From positions 186,001 to 250,000 of the forward strand of contig LSRY02000068.1 in NCBI GenBank assembly GCA_001643675.2: 64,000 nt of DNA. Direction: 5' to 3'. Each line of letters begins with the position of its first letter. The stretch's first letter is position 1. The notes under the pieces are model-generated. The model made no database searches, was not told where the DNA came from, and saw only the letters and a list, made by a program, of their open reading frames with translations. The position numbers and the translations under genes are program-made. This document shows positions 32,802 to 42,982 of this stretch, piece after piece. The DNA comes from Monocercomonoides exilis. Taxonomy: Eukaryota; Preaxostyla; Oxymonadida; Polymastigidae.

Positions 32802-35800
32802 ATGAACTATCGGTTTTTTTGTTGTTATTTGTTACGATCTCTTGTGTCTCCTCAGAAAACATACATTGGATTTACCAGCATGTGATTTTTTTCTGATAAT
32901 TTGATTTTATGTGTATTATTTTTTACAGTTAATCCAAAACGTCGTTTGCTTCAGCATAATGGCTATCTCAAAAATGGGGCATATCGTACCTCACAAGGAA
33001 GACCTTGGACAATGGTATTTGAGATATTTTTCAAGCATTTTACAAATTTTTATTATAAAAAGTAGTGCCTATGTGTTGTTGGATTTTCTTCAAAACATGA
33101 AGCTCTTCAATTTGAATGTTTGGATGTAATTTCTTGAGCGCATGCTGTTTAGAAAAGTTTCTCTTTATTGATCTTGTGATTCTTTTTATTCTTAGGGTTT
33201 TGGCAGCACCCTGAGAGGAGCAAATCATTTATTTCTTATTGTAAAAATTTTGGCTGGGATCCATCACGAACAAGAAGTGTTACAAATCTAATAAAACTGG
33301 CTTATTACTTAATTCCTTATTTAACTCTTTTTAACGATCATCAAAAACACCTTCCCTTTCAACAGTTGGCTCGTAATTCAAAGGATATTGAATCTTCTTG
33401 CACTAAATTTGAATGGAAAAGTCATCTTCGAATTGTTATTCTTGAAGAATATCTTCAAGAAATTATTCTTAAAAGAATCCAGAAAATATGCAAACAAATG
33501 AAATTAATCCATTCAGTTGAAGATTTTGAATATCCACGAGAACAATCAGCCTCATCTAGCTCTTCCACAGCTACCCCTCCTGAAGATGAATTTTTCTGGA
33601 AAAAGACATTTTTTTTGCCAGATTCTATTTCTTCTGAAGAGTCAATTGAATCGTTCTTTTCAGATGCTATTATTCCTTCTGAAAGCTCTCACAGATTTAT
33701 GGCAGAACGACAAAAGCAGAAGATAATTTCACCGAATCCAGGAAGTTGTTTTATTGAAGTCTCAACGATGAAAATGGCCAAGCTGATGGAGAAAGTCCAT
33801 TTACTTTGCAGTCGACAGAAGACAACTATGCCCAGAATGGATGAATGCGATGCAGAAGGATATGAAAGCTACGAAGACGATGAATTCGATGGTGATGGCG
33901 ATGGTGACGGTGATGGTGACGGCGATGGCGATGATAAAGATATGAATGAAACTTCGGTTTTGAATGGCTCGAAAAGGAAAAACGATGAAAACAGAAAACG
34001 GAAAAAATCTGAATATTTTTGTGGAATGACTTCAAGACAAAGCAGAAAATATATGTTGATGCAGAGAAGAGCGAAAGGAACAGAGCAAGAGACAGAAATA
34101 GTGCTCAACATTGTGTTTGACGACAATGGCAGCGAAGACTGTGAAGCTGATTATAGACGAAAGAAAGCAATAAAAAGAAAAAGGATCATCAAAGAAAATG
34201 AAGAAGTGCAAAATGAAGGAAATGATTCAAGCAATGCTGAGATAATGAGACTTCTTCTGAAAAAGAAGAAGAAACTGAAGAAACAGAAAAAAGCCGTTTT
34301 GAAATTGTCGCAAAAGATTGAAAACGAAGCAGATAGATTCAGTCTATTTCAACACATCTGTCCTTCTTCTGCGAAGAAATCGTTGTTCAATCACAAATCT
34401 CTTGTTGGCTCTTCTTCCGACGATTCGCAATTGCCTTTTTCTTCGTCTGAAAAGTCGTCTTTTTGTGATTCATTTTCTTCGTCTTTTGTTCCTCCTGATT
34501 TGCCTCTGGATGATCTACAGCCATCTGAAGCATCACACAACTGCTCATCTGATTCTTCTGTTTCAAAAACACTTTCATTTTCAAATTATTCCCCACTTCT
34601 TTCTTTGCCGCCAACTCCATCGGTTTCTTCTCCTGTGATTTGTTTGTCTTCTTCCCCTTCTTTTGCCACATCCCCTCCTCTTCCTCCTTCAAAAGACACT
34701 TCTTTTGACACTTCTCCTTTGCCGTTCGATGATTCGCCTTCAACGTCATCTTTTCATTCGTCTCATTCACTCAACTCAGACATAATTGTGATTGATGCTG
34801 AAGAGGAATGCGCTGAAAAACTATCTTCTTCTTCATCCTCTTCTTCCTCCTCCTCCTCCTCTTCTTCTTCTTCCTTCTCCTCTTCTTCTTCATCTTCTTC
34901 CTCCTCTTCTTCCTCCTCTTCCTCTTCCTCTTCTTCACATATACGTTTCACTCCAAATTATTCTGACTTAACACTTCCATCTTTTCATTATCCACCGTCT
35001 TCTTCGTCTTCGATGCGGATGCCCCGTTCCTCATTAACGCCATCAAACAATTATTTAAATCATGTTTTGCCTTCTTCTTCTTCTTCTTCTTTCGGATTCT
35101 CTTCATATTTTGAAAATCCTTCGTCTTTAACATTTTCTTCTTCTTCTGCTTCTGCTTCTGCTTCTGCTTCTGCTTCTGCTTCTGCTTCTGCTTCTGCTTC
35201 TTTTATCGCATCTGCTTCTTCCATCGCATCTAAATCATCAGCCTTTCAAATCGAGCATTGCACAGCTTTGGCTTCTGATTGTTCCCCAAATGGAGCTGAA
35301 TGTGATTCTTCCTCTGTTGGATGCTCAGATCTAAACTCGAACAATCTTCTTTTCGATGCCTCTTTATCCAAATCTGCAGATGATTTTTCGCCTTTCTCTC
35401 AGTCAAATTCTTCTCCATCATTAATATCACTCACACCCTCCATTCCACCCACTTCACCTTCATCTCTACATTCTCCGCTGATTGCTATGCTCGACGAAGA
35501 CAAATCCCATTCAACACTTCAGACTGCTTCTTCAATCCACTCACAATCTCAACCCCAATCACACACATTCATTCATTCACATCTTCCTGCTTTATCTGCC
35601 TCTGCATTTGCTGCCAATCTGAAATTGGATTCGCTTTGCTTTTTCTGCAAAGGGGCTTCTTCTGCTTACAATTTGCTGTTTTGTCCGTTTTCGTTGTGCA
35701 CAATGTCTGCTCATCCGCTCTGCCTCAAAGAATACTTTAACAGCGAAAGAAATGCTGAGAGAAATTCCTTTAAAAGTTCATCAATAAAAACATGTGAAGT

Positions 35801-35978
35801 GAAACATGAATTAACACAAAAATCAGTCAATGAATCTTCCCAATCGATTATTTCTGGAATTTGCCCAATTTGCCAAAATCATTTATTGTATTCTGATTTA
35901 TTGAAACAGAGAAGAAACAGAATAAACAAAGAAAAAGAAAGTAGAATTGAGAAATTAAAGAAAAATACAAGATCATGA
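32802..35978 (+). CDS. SLX1: SLX1 structure-specific endonuclease subunit, four exons, 998 aa
   Basis: SLX1 is the GIY-YIG nuclease of the SLX1-SLX4 complex, which cuts branched DNA and Holliday junctions in the nucleus. Exons: 32802-32877, 32929-33014, 33066-33117, 33196-35978 (2997 nt, in frame, TGA stop). Spliced residues 1-77 show the family signature: [53 protein letters not shown] then WFWQHP. The catalytic Tyr residues, the Arg (R30/R31) and Glu (E71) are present, so the nuclease looks intact. The C-terminus has a RING/PHD-like zinc finger: CFFC at about 886, CPFSLC, HPLCL and CPIC at about 961. Between them, residues about 190-880 are low complexity: (DG)n acidic, Lys-rich, then poly-Ser and (SA)n. 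Typical SLX1 is near 300-400 aa, so this form is greatly expanded. The first intron needs a GC donor. No SLX4 is seen in the window. Confidence 0.93.
32878..32928 (+). other. GC-AG intron in SLX1
   Basis: 51 nt, starting GCATGT and ending TTTACAG, phase 1. Splicing here turns ACC A + TT AAT into the conserved TINPKRR. The only nearby GT (at 32881) gives the wrong frame. GCATGT equals the GTATGT donor used elsewhere with T changed to C. Confidence 0.75.
33066..33117 (+). other. 52-nt SLX1 exon 3 between two short introns
   Basis: The flanking introns are 33015-33065 (GTATTT...AAGTAG, 51 nt) and 33118-33195 (GTTTGG...TTCTTAG, 78 nt). The exon encodes [17 protein letters not shown] plus the first base of the Trp codon of the conserved FEW motif. 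Confidence 0.8.
34825..34940 (+). repeat. (TCN)n low-complexity tract in SLX1
   Basis: Runs of TCT/TCC encoding an almost uninterrupted poly-Ser tract within the SLX1 insert. On the opposite strand it mimics an acidic Glu-rich ORF, which is a shadow. Confidence 0.9.
35135..35200 (+). repeat. (GCTTCT)n hexanucleotide repeat in SLX1
   Basis: A near-perfect hexanucleotide tandem repeat encoding alternating Ser-Ala. It is in frame, so length changes add or remove SA pairs without breaking the gene. Confidence 0.9.
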
Positions 35979-37209
35979 ATCCCTTTTGTTTAAGGTTTGA
36001 ATAATTTAAAACGAAAACAAATGGTTTCAATTCATCGCAAATTGTTGAAACATTTTTTTTGTATTCATTTATCGCGTTGCCATTTAAAAATTATTTCAAA
36101 AATTTCAACAGCCTGTTCAGATTATTTTTAATTAAAAAAGCCTTATGAAATAGCAGTTATGAGAATTGGATGAATTTGTTCGATTTGGTTAATAAATGGG
36201 TAATTATTTTTGAAATCATAACTTTTTTCGGGGTGATAACTTTTCTTGGGTTATATGTCTTTGAGAAGAGATTTTGAATTCAAATGAAAAATTCATAATA
36301 TCTGTTTTAAAAACATATTTTCAAGCTGAAATAAAGAAAAGCGTTTATTGGATTAGAATGTTCTCTTTTCAGGGTTCATTTACGAATATTCAAAAATAAT
36401 TTTCTAACCGAAATTTTTGACAGAAAAAATATGATTTCAAAAATAATAACCCAAATATGATATTGTTTAAGTTAATAATTGTGGATTCTTTTATTTACTG
36501 TGGGCAGTTGAGTTAATTCAACGGTTGTTGATGGATGTATAATGGAAAATTTACCAAATTATTCATTTTTCAAATGCGAACTAATGCGATATTTTTCTTT
36601 TTCGTACAACCTCTTTTCTGAAAGAATAATAATATTTACTTTGTTATTTTTTCTTTTCGGAGAAATAAGATTCTGAAAGTGTCTCTGTTATTTGAAAATA
36701 TTCTTATTAAAAGAACTTTGAGATCAATTGTTCCATTTTTCTTAGTCGCAATTATTTGCAAAAAATTATTGAATTCAAAAATTGAACCTGTTATTTCTCC
36801 AAGTTAATGAATTACAAATATTTCCGGATAGTATCACATCATATTTTGCACAACTTTTTGTGATTATATCCGATTGTGATTTTTTGTGATGTGACTTAAC
36901 AAAGAAAAAAATTAATTTTAATTAATTAAATTTTAAATTTTGTGTCGATTTGTTCATTTTTGGAAATTCTATCCAAATACACTTTTTTCTCTTGCGAAAT
37001 TAATTTTTTTTCACAAATGCACATTATTTAAACTTATTTGAGCACATTTTTGAAAAAGCAAAAAATTGAAAATTTTGATCAAAAAATCGATTTTTCATTG
37101 AAAAAATCACCCATTATGATTAAAAATGTGATTATATATTTTCATCCCTGTGATAATATGCGATAGAAAATGAATGAAAGACAAGCAAAAAATGTCCATG
37201 TATGGAAAA
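35979..37209. other. AT-rich spacer downstream of SLX1
   Basis: No supported gene on either strand. Only scattered poly(A)/poly(T) and short words that recur in the next kilobase, such as GTGATTATATCCG near 36860. Confidence 0.5.
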
Positions 37210-37256
37210 ATGTGACTATATACGAATGTGATTATATTCGACGTGATTATATCCGG
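37209..37256. repeat. Three imperfect ~16-nt repeats
   Basis: Three adjacent degenerate copies of a GTGATTATATNCG word (GTGACTATATACG, GTGATTATATTCG, GTGATTATATCCG). They lie just left of the 21-nt iteron cluster. A further copy of the last form is near 36860. Confidence 0.6.
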
Positions 37257-37296
37257 TTTAGATTGTAATTTTTTTTTTGCAAATATTACACAAAAA

Positions 37297-37380
37297 ATTA
37301 TTCAACATCGAAAAAGTTTAATTCAAGATCGAAAAACTTTAATTCGAAATCGAAAATATTTAATTCAACATCGAAAATTC
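37297..37380 (+). repeat. Left cluster of four 21-nt iterons
   Basis: Four head-to-tail units of exactly 21 nt (37297, 37318, 37339, 37360). Each is built on TTAATTCAACATCGAAAA plus three variable bases. The invariant core is ATCGAAAA. The same family occurs in inverted orientation at 37902-38006. Confidence 0.88.
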
Positions 37381-37901
37381 TTGATCATCAAAAAATTTGA
37401 AAAATTTTTAAAAAATTCATGCTCATGTCAGTTTCTATTCTTTCAGTTATTGATCTCAGAAATTTGTCAATTTCAATTAGAAAAATATTTTTTGATGTTT
37501 TTTTGGTGTTTGATAGTGTGAAATAGTGGAAATAGGATAAAACTGAATTATTATTAAACTCTTCACATATGTTCAGGAGATTTTAAGGAATGAAAGAAAT
37601 AAATAAGAGTGACAGGATAGTTCATGATCTTGTTTTTTGAACAAAAAAACAGAAATTTATCTCATTTATTGAAAACGAAATGTTTTGAATTTCATTTATT
37701 GCATTGGAAACTGATAATATAAAACATTTTCAATCTTTAAAATGAGAAAAGAATCGATTGATATCAGTCGTTATCATTGAAAACAGTAGTCAAAAACGAA
37801 AGAAAAACATTTTCAATAAATAAATATTTGTAATTATCAACATTTGTGTTAATGAAAATATTTTGGTTTTGACTTGAATTGAAATTCTGAACAAATTATC
37901 T

Positions 37902-38006
37902 TCTTTTTCGATTTTGAATAAAACATTTTCGATGTTCAATGAAATATTTACGATGTTGGATTAATGTCTTTCGATGTTGTTTTAAACTTTTTCGATGTTG
38001 AATAAT
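37902..38006 (-). repeat. Right cluster of five inverted 21-nt iterons
   Basis: Five 21-nt units on the minus strand, same family as 37297-37380 (core AACATCGAAAA). The outermost units of the two clusters, with their flanks (37288-37320 and 37983-38015), form a 33-bp inverted repeat with a single mismatch. About 520 bp lies between the clusters and has no coding frame. Confidence 0.88.
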
Positions 38007-38015
38007 TTTTGGTGT

Positions 38016-38790
38016 ATATGATAATAATTTCTCAATAAATTATACTTAAAAAATAATTCTGAATGAGAATATTTCCACTCAAATTAACAATTTTTGCATT
38101 CAAAATTGGAATTTCTCAATCAAAATGGATTATATTATGAACAAAACCTTCTGGAATTTCCCGGGAACAATTTTTTTTTCCCTTTTGCATCTGTATAGAT
38201 TCAATATTATCATTTGCATCTTGTGTGTGCAGACAAAATTTAAAAATCTTCATTCATTCTTATAAATTTCCATTTCTAAGATAATTGTTTTATTTTTAAC
38301 GAAAACAAGAGATGTTTTCATTTCGAACGAAAAAGTTATCTATTTGATCACAAGTTTGGAATTTTGAATGAAAAAATTGTGATATGGGTGATTTTTTTTG
38401 AAATCATAAAAAAAGATCAAAAATCGAAAAAATAAATTTTATTGTGGTAATTTTTGATCAAAGAGAAAAATAGATTTTTTTTGCAGGTATTAAGCTTTTA
38501 TTTCTGTAATATATATTTGTTGTATTCATTAATATGAAAAAAACCATACATTTCGATTTTTTGTGAAATTGAATATTTTGATCAAGTTTTCAAAAAAAAA
38601 AAAATGAAAAATCTATTTTAAAATGGTTAACAGGAATTTCAAAACTGGAAAAACAAAATATTGCAAAGAAAACATTAAAAAGAAGAACAAAAAAGAAAAA
38701 AAAAAAACAAAATTATTGAAACCAATTTATTATTAATTGTTATTTTTCTTTTTTTTCTTCGTCTTTGCACAGCCAACAAATCTCCATTCC
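38016..38790. other. AT-rich spacer, no gene seen
   Basis: Long A and T runs; no supported ORF or RNA gene. Around 38385-38470 there are words (GATCAAAAATCGAAAAA, ATGGGTGATTTTTTT) that weakly mirror 37070-37115 in reverse complement. Confidence 0.45.
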
Positions 38791-38801
38791 TTTAATTTGA
38801 T

Positions 38802-39740
38802 TTGTCAAATCCGTCAAACGTATACAGATATAGTGGATTATTTGATAAAGTCGAGTTCAACAGCTGGCTCCTCCTCATCGCTTTGAACAAAATCGTTGCC
38901 AGCAACGGAACCAATACAGATGCCTGTGGCAGACCCCTACAGACCCCATGTGCCACCATCGAGTATGCCCTCAACGGCTTCGTTTCCCTCCTCCCAGACG
39001 CCTCTCTCACCCTCCTCAGCTCAACATTTACTCCTTATCATACACTCACCTTCAGCGAGGTTGATACAAAAATCACTGGAAATGATGAACTTTTTCATTT
39101 CCAGTGATTTCTTTATTATTCCTTCTATTTATTAATTTTGAATATTTTCCATTTAATATAAAAACCATTAATCTTTCATCTTCTTTTCAATACGAGAACA
39201 TATCTTCACTTTTCTTTCGAGAAGTCTAACATTGGATCACATAAAACATATTTCTTTGAAAATTCCTCATTTATTTTCTCTTCTTCATCAAATGCAAATT
39301 CTGCTGTTGCTTAAAGGAATCATCTATTTCATCTCTTCGACAAGGATTTCTTCAATTATATCAGCAAGATCTTCAAAAATTTCCATTCGTTTGTTAATCC
39401 AATTTCACCTTTTTTGCCCGCTGCAGACGCACTTATTTCATAGAATTATCCTTCGATTATTTGTATTTTTACAAATTTCTATTCCTCTCCTCATTTCATC
39501 TTCGACGGATCGCTGAAGGCGCATAACATTATGCAATCTCTCGAAGATCATCCACATATTCAATCCTTCCAAATAACGTCTTCTGACTTGCTCCATCTGT
39601 TTTCGGAACAATCTTCAAGCCAAAAAAAAAAAAATCAGATCCAATCTTCACGAATTGTGCACCGAATGATAGGCCATTCTTGGTTTAATATTGAACCATT
39701 TCTGCTGTCTCATAATTTATACAGACATTCTATGATATAA
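38802..39740 (+). pseudogene. Beta-helix (pectin-lyase-like) surface protein remnant
   Basis: The first part (38802-39108) reads VASNGTNTDACG, then PCATIEYAL and ASLTLLSSTFTPYHTLTF. This is the usual opening of right-handed beta-helix repeat proteins (G-x-D-x-x-x-CG ... PC-x-TI-x-x-A), which in large protist families are often surface proteins. It ends abruptly in a 16-bp hairpin with a stop. Downstream, in another frame, protein-like sequence continues from about 39225 to 39740 with two in-frame stops (TAA 39312-39314, TAG 39441-39443). No signal peptide or membrane anchor remains. It is a broken copy rather than a working gene. The link between the two halves is inferred from position and strand only. 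Confidence 0.55.
39070..39110. repeat. Perfect 16-bp inverted repeat (hairpin)
   Basis: AAATCACTGGAAATGA at 39070-39085 and its exact reverse complement at 39095-39110, separated by 9 nt. It sits at the end of the beta-helix frame and contributes its stop codon. Confidence 0.95.
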
Positions 39741-40157
39741 TAAATATACGTTTTGTGCTTCTGAATGGGAATGAAAGATGAAGCCTGATTCCAAATTCGA
39801 AGGGAGTTGAATGAAAGAGAAGGAGCAGGAGATAGAGCAGGAAGACAGAGTTGAGAAAGTGAGCCAGAAGCAGTAGGATTAGCAGAAGATGGATGAACAG
39901 CTTAAGACAAGAGGTAAGGAAACAAAGATGTTCTGAAAGAAGGAGAAGATTGCTGCTGGGTGTTTTTAAACATGAACAAATTGACAAGCGAAGAAGTGCA
40001 ATGAGAAAGAGGATGAAGAGAAATATTTTCATTTGCAGTTAGATCAGCAGCTGAATCAAAAGGCGCAACCTAATTAAGGGCAGGGCATTTCAACATCAAA
40101 TCCATCTCCATTGAATTCTGTAAAGCGGAGAAAGATACCAATTTTGAGAACGATAGC
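39741..40157. other. Spacer between two decayed genes
   Basis: No supported gene. The minus strand has a Leu/Phe-rich open frame (40032-39730) that looks like an out-of-frame reading of purine-rich, formerly coding DNA. Confidence 0.4.
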
Positions 40158-42106
40158 TCATCTCTTCTCCCAGGCACGCTGTTCTAACTGAATGTTCTTA
40201 TCCCTTTCTCCTTCTGAAACAGCAGCGGTGATCCTTTCCCTGCTCATTTCCTTCCCTTTCTGTGTGTCACATCTGCTTCCTCTTCGCAGTTCCGCACGGC
40301 TTTGCTTTAGAACACTCTTCAGCGCACTCATCAAATCCAACCGCGTTCTTGTTTGCCTCGCGTCGACTGCCGCATACACAGGCACTTCCTGTAACTTCCA
40401 CACAAATTGCCCATTTTCCTCGCTTTTGATTCGCACATAACGGCAGGGCACATCCAGTTCATCGCTCAAATCTTCCAGGTCAGAATTCGCTAAATCATTC
40501 AGCATGCTGTCCTATTTCCGCTCTCTTGTCAAAATTGGCGTTTGGCTTTCTTTCGCCTCTTGCTGCGCCTCGCTGGCCATTTTGTTCTCTTTCTGGTTGG
40601 TCGGAGTGCCTGTCTCAAGATGTGGTTATAATATTCCTTGGATGCTGCTAAACAGCTTTTTGTCTTTTTCCTCAATCTTCTTCGCCATTTTCTCCATTTT
40701 TCTGCGCTCCCGCTTTTCTTTCTCCTTCTTCTTCTTCTGTATCTCCTGTTGTTTCATCAGCCAAAGCAGTTTTTCTCTCTGATCATCAGATTCCAATGAG
40801 CCAAACGTGATTTTCGCCTCTTCATCGTCCCCTTTCCCTTTCTCATTCTGAAACTCATCTGTCATTGCCTTTGTAACTTCTTTATTCAAATCCTTCATTC
40901 CCATTCTCACCCAACGTCACCCCTCCTCCTCATCCTCCTCCCACTCCACCTCCTCCAACAACAGGCGATAGCTGTATTGTTGATGCACCAACAGCTCCTC
41001 TCCCCATCTCCATCTCCTGGCTGTACACAATCAACGCTCTCCCTTTGACTCCTCTCCATCCACCGTCCATTCGCTTCCCTCTCGTACAGTGTATCGTTCC
41101 AAAGGCGCCTCTTCCTGAAGAGTATTGTTTAGGTTGTGGAGAAGGTGATGTTGTTGTGTTCTGTTACTGCAATTTTTGCTGGACTTGTGATGAAAGAGGC
41201 TCTGGTTTTGGCTCATTGGAATGGATTTCGTCTTTTCTGCCGTTTTTCATTGATTCTATTGTGTTTGTATTCTTTTCTGCTTCCGTTTGATTATCTTTGC
41301 TTTTCAAACAACTGCTTTGGGGTTGTTCATTGAATCCTCCAAAAATCACTTCTTGATCCTCTTCTTTTCAGTCATCTTCATCGCCTTCAACTTTTTCCTA
41401 TTCTCCAGATTCTCTGCATACCGCTCCACCATCCGAAACTCTGCAAACAGCGGCAGTGCCTCAAATACATCGGGAGGGAGAACAAAATATTGTATTTTCC
41501 TTCTTCTTCCGAACTGCTGCCTCATCCTCCTCATCTGCTGCTCTTCGCTTGTCAGAAATCTGTTTCTAGAAGAGCGAAGCAACGAGGAAGAAGAGGAGGA
41601 AGAAGAAGAGGAGGAAGCGCCAGAAGTAGCAGCCACTTGCGCACAGCAGTTGAGATAGCATCGGAGGAGGAGAGGGTGCATTGCCCTTATGCGGAGGTCA
41701 TTTTAATCTCAGAGCGATGAGGTGATTTGGGGTGGAGAGAGAGGTCAGTTACCGCTGGAGATGACTGAGGAAGAAAAAGAAAAGATTCATTGGGCAATGA
41801 AGAAGGAGATGCGCCTGTTCCTGTGCCAATGCCAGCAATTGAATGAGTCAAAGATGTTTGTGAAGTATTTTGATTATTTTTTCTCTGTCTTTGTCTTCGA
41901 GGCACATAAGATGGATTCTGAAGAGTTGCTTCTTGTGGCGGAAGGATCACAGGAAGAGGCATACGCGGTGCATGCTTTCTTTTGAAGCCTTCGATGATTT
42001 TGTCCATTTCTGCTTTTTCAGCTCTTTCTTGTGATGAATTCACTTCTGACTGTTCAGAAGAAGAGGAAGATGAAGATGAATCGTTTTCTATGTTTTCTTC
42101 ATCCAT
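40158..42106 (-). pseudogene. Multiply disabled gene: Ser-rich N-part, coiled coil, C-part
   Basis: Protein-like sequence runs along the whole minus strand but is interrupted. From 42106: an acidic/Ser-rich start (MDEENIEND), RKHAPRMPLPVILPP, then TAA at 41687-41689. After a frame change comes FLTSEEQQMRRMRQQFG and YFVLPPDVFEALPLFAEF. After another frame change near 41346 comes IFGGFNEQP, to TAA at 41164-41166. After a third near 40925 comes LNKEVTKAMTDEFQNEK and a Lys/Glu coiled coil (REKLLWLMKQQEIQKKKK). That frame continues through TAA (40626-40628) and TAG (40512-40514) to YVRIKSEENGQFVWKL and a final stop at 40158. The interrupted parts are GC-richer than local introns, so introns do not explain the breaks. 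I do not recognise the family. The 5' end abuts telomeric repeats and may itself be truncated. Confidence 0.65.
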
Positions 42107-42116
42107 GAATTTGACT

Positions 42117-42199
42117 AGGTTAGGGTTAGGGTTAAGGGTTAGGGTTAGGTTAGGGTTAGGGTTAGGGTTAGGGTTAGGGTTAGGTTAGGTTAGGGTTAG
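42117..42199 (+). repeat. Interstitial telomeric repeat (TTAGGG)n
   Basis: About 14 units of TTAGGG, with a few TTAGG and one TTAAGGG variant. The G-rich strand points right, as it would at a right-hand chromosome end. Left flank: the decayed gene (start 42106). Right flank: AT-rich DNA, the hairpin trio and the recombinase gene. TTAGGG is also the likely telomere motif of this organism. Confidence 0.95.
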
Positions 42200-42909
42200 A
42201 TCGGCCATGTGACAAAATGTTGATCTCCCATTAGTCTATCTTAACTTTCTTCAAAAACATTTCGTGATTTGAACCCATTTGACTACATTTTAATATCCCA
42301 AAGTGTTATTATTTAAGAAATTGTTGCTTTAATCCATGAATGTTGTTCAACATAGCTTGAATATTAACCCATGTGGTTGTCAATTATATGAATGTGTTCA
42401 CATGAATGTGCTCAATCATATTTATTTTCTTCGATCTTAATTAACTTTCATGATATCTTTCGAATTTTTGTTTGAAGAGTCAACCTATTTATTTTCATTT
42501 ATCCAAAAGAATGAAATTTAAATGAAAAGGAAAAGTGATCAATCACTTTGGTATCAGTTTGTAAATGTTTCAAATCTTTCAAACTTAATTTCTTTATCGC
42601 AAATGAATTTCAAATTGAATATTCAATATATTAAAATTATCAGGAAAAGATAATAAAACAATGATATGATTTATAATAATTATTGAAATCATATATGTGA
42701 ATCATGAAAATCAAATCAACCCAATGAAATTACAATTATCACGAAACATAGATAAATTTATTTATCTGAAATTATTGAAATTACCGATTATGACAGGAAA
42801 TTTTTTCAAAAAAATTTGAAGAATTAGCCAAAAAAAAAGAAAATTGACAAAGAAAAGTGGCCTTTAAAAGTGCATTTTTCACAAAAATCTCCCATTATGG
42901 GAGGCTCTG
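42200..42909. other. AT-rich spacer right of the telomeric tract
   Basis: No supported coding frame, RNA gene or clear repeat. Ends at a sharp change to GC-rich sequence at about 42900. Confidence 0.5.
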
Positions 42910-42940
42910 GCGCGCTGTCCTCCCACCCACCCCAGCGCGC
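42910..42940. repeat. GC-rich hairpin 1 (8-bp arms)
   Basis: GCGCGCTG at 42910-42917 and its exact reverse complement CAGCGCGC at 42933-42940, with a 15-nt C-rich loop. First of three consecutive hairpins. Confidence 0.85.
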
Positions 42941-42942
42941 AC

Positions 42943-42982
42943 CTGTAATCGAAGCCTCCTCCCCATTGGGCTTCGTTTACAG
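42943..42982. repeat. Hairpin 2 (14-bp arms, one mismatch)
   Basis: CTGTAATCGAAGCC at 42943-42956 pairs with GGCTTCGTTTACAG at 42969-42982 with one mismatch; 12-nt loop. It abuts hairpins 1 and 3. Confidence 0.9.

Noticed and set aside
34763-34951. Glu-rich minus-strand ORF
   Set aside because: Antisense of the poly-Ser tract in SLX1.
40158-42106. Alternative genetic code (TAA/TAG = Gln) for the whole window
   Set aside because: VPS13 has ~7000 sense codons without TAA or TAG and ends at TAA right after its PH-like domain; the kinase and recombinase genes also end at TAA. The stops here are best explained by gene decay.
41982-42188. Short ORF ending in LGLGLG repeats
   Set aside because: Translation of the telomeric repeat plus antisense of the pseudogene.
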